A stretch of DNA of 64,000 nucleotides from Struthio camelus (lineage: Eukaryota > Chordata > Aves > Struthioniformes > Struthionidae): the NCBI RefSeq assembly GCF_040807025.1, contig NW_027182577.1, forward strand, positions 62,001-126,000. The letters are read 5' to 3'. The notes under the pieces are model-generated. The model was not told the DNA's origin and did no database searches. It saw nothing but the letters and a program-made list of their open reading frames with translations. Of the stretch, positions 18,262-29,953 are shown in pieces. A program made the translations under genes and the position numbers. Each line of letters begins with the position of its first letter. Positions within the stretch are counted from its first letter, which is position 1.

Positions 18262-21200
18262 CTGCCTTTCCGAGTTGGTGTGAGCCTTTCCTTGGTGGGG
18301 TGTGAAAGTGCAAGGGGCAGCAGGGCAGCTTCCGAGGGGCTGGGAAGCAAGGGGAGTGGGGCAGCCCCTCTCCTGGGCAGCTCTCGCCCGGGCCATGCCC
18401 TAGCAGGTGACTTTGGGGACTGCCCTGCCAGAGGAGAGGTGAGGGAAAGGTTTTGCGGGGGGAGAGCGTGTGTGACTCAGCCGCCTGAATCCTGACAAGC
18501 TCTTGCATGGGCACCGAGTCTTTGGTGCACCATGTCCCCGCCTGAAACGCGGGGAGCGCTCTCTCTCCTCCAGGCAGGCCCTGGGGGGGGGTGGCAGCCG
18601 CTCCTTGGCATGGCCCAGAGCCAGCTCCCTCAGTGCGAAGGCTGAATGGACCCAGAGGCTGGCCACGCCCCCCCCAGCCAGACCCGGGCCCCTCTGGGGC
18701 CGAGGTAGGACACGGGAATGCAAGAGCTCCCACCGGCACTCCCGCCAGGCCATTCGCTTCCTCGCCAAGCAGTGGAGTGGCTTGAGGGGAAAGCAGAGGG
18801 GCGGTTACCGCGAGGCTGGCCACGCGTGCGCGGGCCAGGGTAGGGCCAAAGAGGCGTTGGCTGCGAGCCCTTGCTGGTGGGCGCAGCAAGGCAGTAGAGG
18901 GGCCGAGATGGCGCTTCTGGTGCGAGTTGTCGAGGGGGCAGGGGGTCAAGGTGGGAAAAGCGTGAAAGGGCAGAGGCACTGCTGTTTGGGGGCTGGACTC
19001 GGCGTGGCTGGGCCGCTGCGGGGCCCAAGAGAACTTGGCTACAAGCACTTCTGGGTGGCGGTGGTGGCAAGGGAGTGGATTGGCCAGGATTGCGTTGCTT
19101 GTGTGAGTCACCCTGTCGGCAGGGTGTCAACTTGGGAGAAGAGCAGCAGCGCAGAGGTGCAGGTGTGGTGGGGCAGCTCTAGGCGTTGCGGGGTCGGCTG
19201 AGGGGCCCAAGAGAGTAGGGCTGCGAACGCCTGTTCATCGCTGCGGCAAGCGAGTAGTAGGGCCCGAATGCCTCTTGTCGTGCAAATGCGGCAGCAGCAG
19301 GCGTGGCGTCAGGTTGGGAAGAGAGGGGTGCGTTTATTGTGTGGTCGGCTAGGCATGCCAGGGCCCTGTTGGGTGGAAGGGGCGTTGGCTGCAATCACTT
19401 GTTGATGGTAATGGCAAGTGAGTGGTTTGGCCAAAAATCACCTTTGTGATAAGACTTTGCTAGTAGGCACGGTCTCAGTTTGGGAAAAGAGAGGAATCAG
19501 ACCAGTGCTCTTCGCGCAGGCTTGGAGGAGGCATTCAAGTTGCAGCGCAGGGCCCTAGACATATATCTCAGCTGTGAGCAGCATTTGGTGCCAAAGCCCT
19601 CTCACCAGCTTCACCTTTCTTGTTGAATCTGCACGTAGGCCTAGTGCCCCTGAGCGGCCTCCTCTGGCATCCCGCCCTACCCATGACCCAGGAGCCCATC
19701 TGAGCTTAGCCCAGGGCCATCAGTGCTAGCCCAGCAACGCGATAGCACTGCCGGTCTCCGGCTCCACCACAGGCATATCCCTCTCAGGCCACGGGCCCCA
19801 AGGATTACTCCGGGCTGCAGCATTGGTTGGCTGCCTCTGTGTCCTGTGCTCTGGCACCTGCGCTTTAGACCTGGCTCTTCCTCTGCTCAGGGGCAAACCA
19901 CAGAGCTGCTTCACAGCCGCTAGAGCTTGCCAGAGCTTGCCAGGAAAAGCACCTTTTGAACTGGTGCTAGGGAAAGGCCTCTGTAAGAGCCAGGCCCAGA
20001 GTGCAGCCACCCCTCCAGCTTCCCTGCCTCTCCATTTCTTGAAACCCCCCCCCTCCTCCCCTTTTCTGACACCAAGCTTCTCAGCACACGCCCACGCGCT
20101 GCACTGCTGCTTTCCTGCCTCCAGTGGGGAGCCTCGAAGGCGAGGTGGCAAGAACTGCATGTTGACTCTTTCCACAGTTGGTAAGACCAACTTCGAGCTG
20201 TGTCTTGTAGGGCCAGGCTTTTCTGCTAGTCGCCGAGGGGCAAGGACCACCTGCCTCCCAGTCATGTACGTGTCCTGTGCCCCTGGGAATCGCACCGGCA
20301 CGACCAATCCAAGGCCAGGCGGGAGGATGCAGGGGTGTCACGCACGCCTGCAAGCATTCGTTAGAGAGCCTTGTAAGAAAGGCACTCGGACGCCGTACGC
20401 TACGGATTAAAATGCTCTCTAACGGAGGTGCCATGAGAAGGAAAAAGGGGAAAGCGTAGAAATCCTACATCTCTTTGGATGCTGGGAACCTTGAGCTGTT
20501 CAGCACTGGACGCGGCGCAGAACGCCTCTGTGCCGAGTTGCACTGGTATTGCCGTCTTTAGTGCTAAGGAAATCCTGCAGAAACGCTGTTCTTCATTTCT
20601 GCTGGCGAGCAAAGGGCTATTTACATGAAAACATGCAGCTTCACGTCAAGAAAAGGACAAGGCCACGCTGGTGGCATCCTGGCCAGGTGCCAAATGGGTG
20701 CTGCCTACAGCCTCCTCTGGGAGCGTTAATCGCCTAAGTTTACCCTGCGGCCAAGCGATGTGTGCAGCACAGCCGGAGCCAGGAAGGCTGCGTGTGTCAG
20801 GGCTCAGCATGAGCCAGTAGTGGCCTGGGGGCGCTGGGGAGCCCGGGGAGACGCCAGGGCTGTCAGGGCAGGGGCCTCGCCCTCCAGGGCCCATCCCACC
20901 CGCCCCAAGCCGGGGAGAAGGGCAGGTCGGGGCTTGGCAGGGGGGGGGGCAGCCCTGAGCCCAGGCCATTCAGGCACCTCCATGGTGAGGGGGGCCAGGC
21001 CAAGGCTAGGCCGCACAGTCAGCGCGCAGGTCGGGCTCCGGCTCGGCAGGGCCCGTGGCCCGGGAGGGGCACAGCCTTGGCGGAGCTGGGGAGCGCCACT
21101 GCTACGCCGTCGCTGGGACAGGGACTGATGGCCCCGAGCTGAGCTGAACCGGGGTCCCGCTTCCAGTTTTGGAAGAGAAGTGGGGGGAAGGGAACGTGCT

Positions 21201-21604
21201 TCCCGGGGAAAGAGGGCCAATCTCTCTGCTCCTTCCCTGGCTGTGGCATCTCTGTGCTGGTGACCTAATGAGCCCCCAGAGATGACACAGGCTGAGGTCA
21301 CAGTGGGACGCGCTGCATCACAGAGAGGGGCTCCTCTGTCCCGTGGTGGTGTCCGTCCGCACTTCCCTGCGAAGGCCCGGGCGCTGGCCTGGTGCTGCTC
21401 GCTGTGCTCCCCACTGCTGCTCTTTGGAGCCGCTCTGCAGCAAGCAGAGGGGACAGGCGGCAGCAGGGCCACGCCGGGGGCCCCTCTCCGTCGGGCAGAG
21501 GAGCAGGGGCGCCTTGGACAGGAAGGAGTGTGGGGCGAGGAGACGACAAGAGCGTCCTTTTCCCCTGGCTGGAGAGGCGAGCTGAGGGCAAGGGGACAAG
21601 CGAG
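18261..21604. other. Intergenic spacer, unit 3
   Basis: Subrepeats at about 18834-19524 and the inverted repeat at 20359-20424. One extra G in the run near 20940 makes this spacer the longest of the eight, by one base. Confidence 0.8.
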
Positions 21605-24600
21605 ATGGAGGGCTGCTGGACCGAGACCATCAGCCCGGAGCAGAGGTCCTTGTTCCCAACGCTCCTGCAGCTCTGCACGGAGGGTAAGGGCTTGGGGAGC
21701 TGCTTCCCGAGGTGCCGCGGCGACTGTTGTCTGTCAGAATAGCTGTGGACCCTGGGCTGTGGGGGTGGCTGCACAGGGCTGGGGGGGGCTGTCACGAGAG
21801 CCGGGCCTGGGAGGAAAAGGGTCCTGTGTGCCAGAGGGCTGGGGTAGGGTGTCCTGCAGCTCCTGTGGGGTTCTCGAGTGCCTGCCAGAAATGCCCCCGC
21901 TGGGCTCGGAGTAAGGCCGGCAGTCTGCAATCGGGAAAAAGCCCGGCTCCGCAGCCAGGACAATGGCTTCTGGGAGGGTTTGTGTAGGCCTGCATCTGTC
22001 ACCGCCGGGGTTAGGAGCTTGCTTGGGGAGAGGTTGTGAGCTGCTTGGCCCGGGGCCTGACGTGTCCTTCCCTTGCTTTCCAGAGATTGTCGCAATTTGG
22101 GACGCTGTGTCCAATTACATCCTGGAACAGCTGATGCGGGACAAGGTGGGCTGGTGTCCTGGTCGCCCCAGCTCTGGAGGGTTTCAGCTGCCTGGAGAGC
22201 CCTGGGTGCCCGGGAGCAAGCCTTCCCCCAGCGCCACGGCAGCACACCACAAGCAGCCCGTGTGCTGCAGAGCAGCTTTCTGGCCAGCCAGGAGAGAAAC
22301 CACGTGCACCTCTAGCGTGAGAAAGCGTTTGGCACGTCCCTGGGCTTCTCTCTTCCCTGTGGCCCCAGAGGAAAGACCAAGCAGAGAGACGGGGCGGCTG
22401 TGCCAGGGCTGTTGGAAACCCCTGGAATCTTCTCTAGCCGAGGGACGTTAGCGAACACTTCAGGGAGGGCGAGGACACAATCCGGGCAATGTGGCTCTTC
22501 TCTAAAGGCTTCCAAAGGCTTTTTTTTTTTTTTTTTTTTTTTTCTCCAAAGGCTTCCATTTGTATGTCAGGAGTGGGCAGGGCACAGAGCAGCGTTCCCA
22601 CGCTCTGGCAAACATCACGGTTTTTTGGTTTTTTTTTTCCACCACCAGAAGACTTACCGGTGGGCCTTTTTGTCTTTGCTGCGTGCAGGGTGTCCTGGTA
22701 GCGGGGCTCGGGACCTTCTGCACGGTCCGAGAGCCACTGCACCTCGGCAAAGATGACGTGCGGATGGTTCGAAGGCCTCTTTTCCAGCTGGGCATGGACA
22801 TGGTCTGGCTGCAGGGGCTCCAGCGCCCCAAAGGGACTCTCCCTGGTGAGACGGCAGTGGCCACCCTCTGCTTCCCCTTGCCACATCACGTACGGGGCGG
22901 GTTGGGTGCTCCCTGCTCTTTGGAAGGGGCAGGGAGAAGTAGGGATGTCCAGCTTCACCCGCTCCCCCCCACCCCCCAACACACTGCCCCCCGCCCCCCC
23001 CCCCCCCTCCCCGAGAGCTCTTTCTGAAAAGGACTTTTTCTGTAGTATTTTGTGCTACAGAATTTTGTGCACACAGTCGGGCTCTCTCCTTTGAACTGCC
23101 CTAGCACCTGACTCCACGCCACTCACATTTCTTGATGGCCCAACAATGCAAAGCTGGCCTGCGGTGGCAGTGACGTTGTTCCTCCTCTGTGTAGACGACA
23201 TCAAGATCAAGCCGCTGAACTACCGGCGGTTGTCCCTGGCCACCTCCTTCTCGAGGCACGTGGTGGAAGACTGTGTGGCGGAGACCATCCGCTTGTTCTC
23301 TTCCCACGTGAGGAACAAAGAGAACGTCGCCTTTGCCTTCAGAGACATCGGTGTTCTGACCCGCCAAAAAGACAGCATGCACATGAGGTTTTATGCCCAC
23401 TGCACCCAGCGGCTGGAGGGCACTGCAAGCCTGACTGCGGCCCTCTGCAGTGTAAGTTGCTCAGGTTTTCCAGGCTACTTTGATTTCTCTGGGAATCCTG
23501 AATGGTCTGCTGCCTTTGGGAGCAAGGAGAGAACTGCCTTGGAAGCCTCCCAATGGGTCTGTGTTACATTGCAGAGACTGCGTACGACAGATCTGTCCGT
23601 CTCCGGCAGACGTGCTGCTCTGGGGACCCGGTCGAGCCCCGTCCACGTGTTCCCGAGGTGAGCGTGTTTCCTTTGCAGCCCTCGGCCAACGGAGCAGGCA
23701 GCTTCCCAGCTGCTGCTCGGGACCGGGCCCCGCCAGGGCGCGACACTCACCATCGAGTTGGGAATAACTCGCACGGCGATCGGTTCCCGCTTCACTAATG
23801 CTCAGCTTGGGCTACACGTGTCTTTGCCTGGAGTGACCGGGAATCGTGACCGCCTTTCTCGTGGCCAGCCTGCCGTCCTTCCCATCAGAGAGAAGGGACT
23901 GCACACAGAGAGGCATTTAGGCTACGCCTTCTGTCTTTTGGGGGAAGAGTGCCAAAAAAAAGCCCCCAAAGAGCTGTGCACGGACACAAAGGAGGTGGGA
24001 CGCGAGCAGGTCTCAAAGGGCAGTGAGGAGGATCAGTGTTCGCAAGCTGCAAAGGGGAGACGGTGCCCTTTCTTCAAAGCTGGGTTGTCTTTTGCTTTCC
24101 AGGTTTCAGCTCACTGTGGAAAGCAGCCCGGAGGCCAAGGCTGCCCCCGCCGGCTCCCCACAGGAGAAGGAGCTGGAAGAAGAGCTCGGGGCTGTCAGGA
24201 GCAGCAAAGGTAAGGGAAACGCTCCCTCCTGAGCCGGTTGGGTCCCTGTCCCACGCTGGGTGACAGCAGCCAGGTTAAGATGTGCCCTCCCCCCCCCGTC
24301 CCCTTCCCCGTCCCGTCCTGTCCCCCGTCCCCGTCCCCCCGGCAAGGGGCTGCTCTGAAGAGCTTCCTTGTGCCCTACTTACAGAGCAGCGTCCTGGCAA
24401 GCTGCTGCAGCACCGGGAGGAGCTTTCTCTCCCCACGCTGCCAAACTGCGGGGCAGGCACGAGGGGGCAAGGCGCGGAGAGGAAGCCTCCTGCCAGGTGA
24501 GACCCTTGGGGGAAGGGCTGAGGGGGACACTAGTACCTGCGCAGGGGAGACATCCCCTTTGGCCATGCCGGCCCGGCCCGAGGGACTCGAAAAGGCTCCT

Positions 24601-26610
24601 GACGCGTGTCCCACCAAAGGCGCCCTCTTGCTGCACGGCAAGCACGCGCAGGTTTGCGGGAGAGCCTCACGTTGGCTTCGTTTCCCTCCAGCGTCCCGAT
24701 CTTTTGGGGAGCTGAACGCAACTCTTTATTAGCAAACGCCTCCTGCCCTTGTCCTAACGCCTCCTGTGGTGTCTTCTCAGGATCATTCTGAACCCGACAG
24801 CCCCCATGCTGGGCACCTCCCTGGGGAAGGAGGTTGGCGTTAAATACCTCCCGCATCCTCCCGCCGGACCTCGGCCTGGCCGCGCCGGCGCCGGCGCCAC
24901 TGCCAGGAGCGCAGCACAGGTGCGTGAGCGGGCTCTGGGCAGTCCTTGCATCTCACTGACCGCTAGGAAAGCTCAGTCCTATGAGACTCACTCCGAGAAG
25001 GGCCCCCAGTGTGTGCTCACTGGAGCCGTCAGCGGCCTCTCTGGCTGCTACTTTGGGGCGTAGTTAGGCACGACTTTTACAACGGCTTTTTCAGCCTGCC
25101 TTCTGCTGAAAAACCCGCAAAAGAGTGATTGGTGGTGGTGAGGCTGCAGACAAGGGGCAGAAGAGCGGGAGAAGAGCAAAAGCCAACACCCCCCCCCCAC
25201 CACCACACCCAGAATCCCCACCCAAACAGACAAGACTAATACTGTTGCCTTTCCACGGCGCCCCAGGAAACAGCCTGCCCTCCCACGCAGAGCTTAGGAA
25301 GAGCTGCCCGTGTCTCCCTCTTGCGAGAGAAGCAAAGGCAGGACCAAGCACCGTGGGAGGAACAGCAGGCCGCCCTGGAGAAACACGCCCAGCGTCAGGC
25401 CCAGGTACAGGCCGCTGCCTGCCTCCAAGGAGCAGCGCCCAAGCTGGCCCACCCCTTCCTAGGAGGGAGACGGCTGCAGCCAGGTCCCGGAGCCAGAAGG
25501 AGCCAGGTGCCGGAGCCAGGGCAGCTGGGGGGGGGGTGGGTGGGTGGGTTGCCTCCCCACTAGGCAAGCTCTGCCTGCGGTGCCTGCCCTCGAGCCGGAA
25601 ACCGGCTCTCAGGGGCAGCTGGCTGACGTGCCGGGGGCAGAGCTCCAGGGGCCCAGCTATGGTAGCCCGTTGTAGCAGCTCCTTGTGTAGCCTGAGTCTG
25701 GCTTACAAGGACTAGGTGCCTCCCCTGCGAGTGGGCCAGTGCTATCATCTCCCCCACGCAGCCCTCCATCCTGAAACCATTTCTTCTTCTTTTCCTTGCA
25801 AAACAGATCATGCTGCTGGAGAAGCAAGTCCACCTCGAGCAGCGCCGCTACCCAGACACTGACATGCTGGGGAGGCCCCCCCCAAAGTAAGCGTGTGGGG
25901 GCGTGCAAGCTCAGAGCCAGGGCCAGGGCCAGTCGACGGGCTGTGACCGACCCCCTCCCCCCCTCCCCCCTCCCCCCCCCCAACCTTGAGGTGCCAGGAG
26001 CCCAACTGCCTCAGCTCCGGGGCACATCTTACAACAGCCCCTGGTTTCCTCTCTTCCAACTTGGGTTTGCAGGGCCTGGGGCCAGAAGGGTCCCGGGAGA
26101 GCAGGAGAGGGACTTTGTCACTCCTATTGCAGGCAAGTGTCCCCGCAAGCAAAGCAGAACATGCAGCTTATGACATCATACAAAGTTCTTCGGGACAGGT
26201 GGAAGGAAAGGGTGGAACAAAACCGACAGAGGCTGAAGAAGGAGGAGGCGGCGCGCCGGTAAATACCTCCCAAGCCAGGCGGGTTGCCCCCTTCCTGCAA
26301 TGCCCTTCCTGCCATGGCCCTGGGGAAAGAGGGTCTTTTCCAGCCCCACCTCGGGCTTGGAAGCAGCCTTGGAGCCTGGCCTGGGCTCACACATCCCGCC
26401 CACTCCAGCGCGGTGGAGGGGGGGGTGGGCGTGCACCATAAGATTTCCAGGCACATCTCAAGTGGCGCCACATCTTCCTCCTGACCCGTGCCCCCCCCCC
26501 CCCCCCCCCCTCCCCGCAGCGCTTTGGTGATGTGCCGCCTCCGGAGCAGAGAGCAGCAGGACAGCATGCTGGGCAGTTACCACAGAAATGGCTTTTATCC
26601 ACGGAAATAA
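21605..26610 (+). CDS. CCDC81: CCDC81-like tandem HU-domain protein, copy 3
   Basis: Exons: 21605-21683, 22084-22145, 22689-22845, 23195-23451, 23575-23657, 24103-24209, 24385-24496, 24781-24919, 25267-25404, 25807-25886, 26133-26258, 26520-26610. This copy is open throughout, with Arg375 (CGT), the majority form. Intron 2 has the only interrupted poly-T tract (24 T, then CTCC). The intron 11 tract is 20 C. Intron 8 spans the boundary of units 3 and 4 and carries the altered CCA repeat of unit 4. Confidence 0.87.
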
Positions 26611-26611
26611 A
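26606..26611 (+). terminator. Poly(A) signal overlapping stop codon, copy 3
   Basis: AATAAA around the TAA at 26608-26610, with GT-rich sequence at 26625-26654. Confidence 0.75.
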
Positions 26612-29600
26612 CTGCCTTTCCGAGTTGGTGTGAGCCTTTCCTTGGTGGGGTGTGAAAGTGCAAGGGGCAGCAGGGCAGCTTCCGAGGGGCTGGGAAGCAA
26701 GGGGAGTGGGGCAGCCCCTCTCCTGGGCAGCTCTCGCCCGGGCCATGCCCTAGCAGGTGACTTTGGGGACTGCCCTGCCAGAGGAGAGGTGAGGGAAAGG
26801 TTTTGCGGGGGGAGAGCGTGTGTGACTCAGCCGCCTGAATCCTGACAAGCTCTTGCATGGGCACCGAGTCTTTGGTGCACCATGTCCCCGCCTGAAACGC
26901 GGGGAGCGCTCTCTCTCCTCCAGGCAGGCCCTGGGGGGGGGTGGCAGCCGCTCCTTGGCATGGCCCAGAGCCAGCTCCCTCAGTGCGAAGGCTGAATGGA
27001 CCCAGAGGCTGGCCACGCCCCCCCCAGCCAGACCCGGGCCCCTCTGGGGCCGAGGTAGGACACGGGAATGCAAGAGCTCCCACCGGCACTCCCGCCAGGC
27101 CATTCGCTTCCTCGCCAAGCAGTGGAGTGGCTTGAGGGGAAAGCAGAGGGGCGGTTACCGCGAGGCTGGCCACGCGTGCGCGGGCCAGGGTAGGGCCAAA
27201 GAGGCGTTGGCTGCGAGCCCTTGCTGGTGGGCGCAGCAAGGCAGTAGAGGGGCCGAGATGGCGCTTCTGGTGCGAGTTGTCGAGGGGGCAGGGGGTCAAG
27301 GTGGGAAAAGCGTGAAAGGGCAGAGGCACTGCTGTTTGGGGGCTGGACTCGGCGTGGCTGGGCCGCTGCGGGGCCCAAGAGAACTTGGCTACAAGCACTT
27401 CTGGGTGGCGGTGGTGGCAAGGGAGTGGATTGGCCAGGATTGCGTTGCTTGTGTGAGTCACCCTGTCGGCAGGGTGTCAACTTGGGAGAAGAGCAGCAGC
27501 GCAGAGGTGCAGGTGTGGTGGGGCAGCTCTAGGCGTTGCGGGGTCGGCTGAGGGGCCCAAGAGAGTAGGGCTGCGAACGCCTGTTCATCGCTGCGGCAAG
27601 CGAGTAGTAGGGCCCGAATGCCTCTTGTCGTGCAAATGCGGCAGCAGCAGGCGTGGCGTCAGGTTGGGAAGAGAGGGGTGCGTTTATTGTGTGGTCGGCT
27701 AGGCATGCCAGGGCCCTGTTGGGTGGAAGGGGCGTTGGCTGCAATCACTTGTTGATGGTAATGGCAAGTGAGTGGTTTGGCCAAAAATCACCTTTGTGAT
27801 AAGACTTTGCTAGTAGGCACGGTCTCAGTTTGGGAAAAGAGAGGAATCAGACCAGTGCTCTTCGCGCAGGCTTGGAGGAGGCATTCAAGTTGCAGCGCAG
27901 GGCCCTAGACATATATCTCAGCTGTGAGCAGCATTTGGTGCCAAAGCCCTCTCACCAGCTTCACCTTTCTTGTTGAATCTGCACGTAGGCCTAGTGCCCC
28001 TGAGCGGCCTCCTCTGGCATCCCGCCCTACCCATGACCCAGGAGCCCATCTGAGCTTAGCCCAGGGCCATCAGTGCTAGCCCAGCAACGCGATAGCACTG
28101 CCGGTCTCCGGCTCCACCACAGGCATATCCCTCTCAGGCCACGGGCCCCAAGGATTACTCCGGGCTGCAGCATTGGTTGGCTGCCTCTGTGTCCTGTGCT
28201 CTGGCACCTGCGCTTTAGACCTGGCTCTTCCTCTGCTCAGGGGCAAACCACAGAGCTGCTTCACAGCCGCTAGAGCTTGCCAGAGCTTGCCAGGAAAAGC
28301 ACCTTTTGAACTGGTGCTAGGGAAAGGCCTCTGTAAGAGCCAGGCCCAGAGTGCAGCCACCCCTCCAGCTTCCCTGCCTCTCCATTTCTTGAAACCCCCC
28401 CCCTCCTCCCCTTTTCTGACACCAAGCTTCTCAGCACACGCCCACGCGCTGCACTGCTGCTTTCCTGCCTCCAGTGGGGAGCCTCGAAGGCGAGGTGGCA
28501 AGAACTGCATGTTGACTCTTTCCACAGTTGGTAAGACCAACTTCGAGCTGTGTCTTGTAGGGCCAGGCTTTTCTGCTAGTCGCCGAGGGGCAAGGACCAC
28601 CTGCCTCCCAGTCATGTACGTGTCCTGTGCCCCTGGGAATCGCACCGGCACGACCAATCCAAGGCCAGGCGGGAGGATGCAGGGGTGTCACGCACGCCTG
28701 CAAGCATTCGTTAGAGAGCCTTGTAAGAAAGGCACTCGGACGCCGTACGCTACGGATTAAAATGCTCTCTAACGGAGGTGCCATGAGAAGGAAAAAGGGG
28801 AAAGCGTAGAAATCCTACATCTCTTTGGATGCTGGGAACCTTGAGCTGTTCAGCACTGGACGCGGCGCAGAACGCCTCTGTGCCGAGTTGCACTGGTATT
28901 GCCGTCTTTAGTGCTAAGGAAATCCTGCAGAAACGCTGTTCTTCATTTCTGCTGGCGAGCAAAGGGCTATTTACATGAAAACATGCAGCTTCACGTCAAG
29001 AAAAGGACAAGGCCACGCTGGTGGCATCCTGGCCAGGTGCCAAATGGGTGCTGCCTACAGCCTCCTCTGGGAGCGTTAATCGCCTAAGTTTACCCTGCGG
29101 CCAAGCGATGTGTGCAGCACAGCCGGAGCCAGGAAGGCTGCGTGTGTCAGGGCTCAGCATGAGCCAGTAGTGGCCTGGGGGCGCTGGGGAGCCCGGGGAG
29201 ACGCCAGGGCTGTCAGGGCAGGGGCCTCGCCCTCCAGGGCCCATCCCACCCGCCCCAAGCCGGGGAGAAGGGCAGGTCGGGGCTTGGCAGGGGGGGGGCA
29301 GCCCTGAGCCCAGGCCATTCAGGCACCTCCATGGTGAGGGGGGCCAGGCCAAGGCTAGGCCGCACAGTCAGCGCGCAGGTCGGGCTCCGGCTCGGCAGGG
29401 CCCGTGGCCCGGGAGGGGCACAGCCTTGGCGGAGCTGGGGAGCGCCACTGCTACGCCGTCGCTGGGACAGGGACTGATGGCCCCGAGCTGAGCTGAACCG
29501 GGGTCCCGCTTCCAGTTTTGGAAGAGAAGTGGGGGGAAGGGAACGTGCTTCCCGGGGAAAGAGGGCCAATCTCTCTGCTCCTTCCCTGGCTGTGGCATCT

Positions 29601-29953
29601 CTGTGCTGGTGACCTAATGAGCCCCCAGAGATGACACAGGCTGAGGTCACAGTGGGACGCGCTGCATCACAGAGAGGGGCTCCTCTGTCCCGTGGTGGTG
29701 TCCGTCCGCACTTCCCTGCGAAGGCCCGGGCGCTGGCCTGGTGCTGCTCGCTGTGCTCCCCACTGCTGCTCTTTGGAGCCGCTCTGCAGCAAGCAGAGGG
29801 GACAGGCGGCAGCAGGGCCACGCCGGGGGCCCCTCTCCGTCGGGCAGAGGAGCAGGGGCGCCTTGGACAGGAAGGAGTGTGGGGCGAGGAGACGACAAGA
29901 GCGTCCTTTTCCCCTGGCTGGAGAGGCGAGCTGAGGGCAAGGGGACAAGCGAG
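26611..29953. other. Intergenic spacer, unit 4
   Basis: Subrepeats at about 27184-27874 and the inverted repeat at 28709-28774. No private substitution was noticed. Confidence 0.8.

Larger units (their letters stand above)
16693..25043. repeat. Tandem unit 3
   Basis: This full unit carries A at 17044 (exon 9), shared with unit 2. Private features are a T-interrupted C tract before exon 12, a C-interrupted end of the poly-T tract in intron 2 (near 22544), one extra G in the spacer G run near 20940, and one extra C in intron 6 near 24290. Confidence 0.95.
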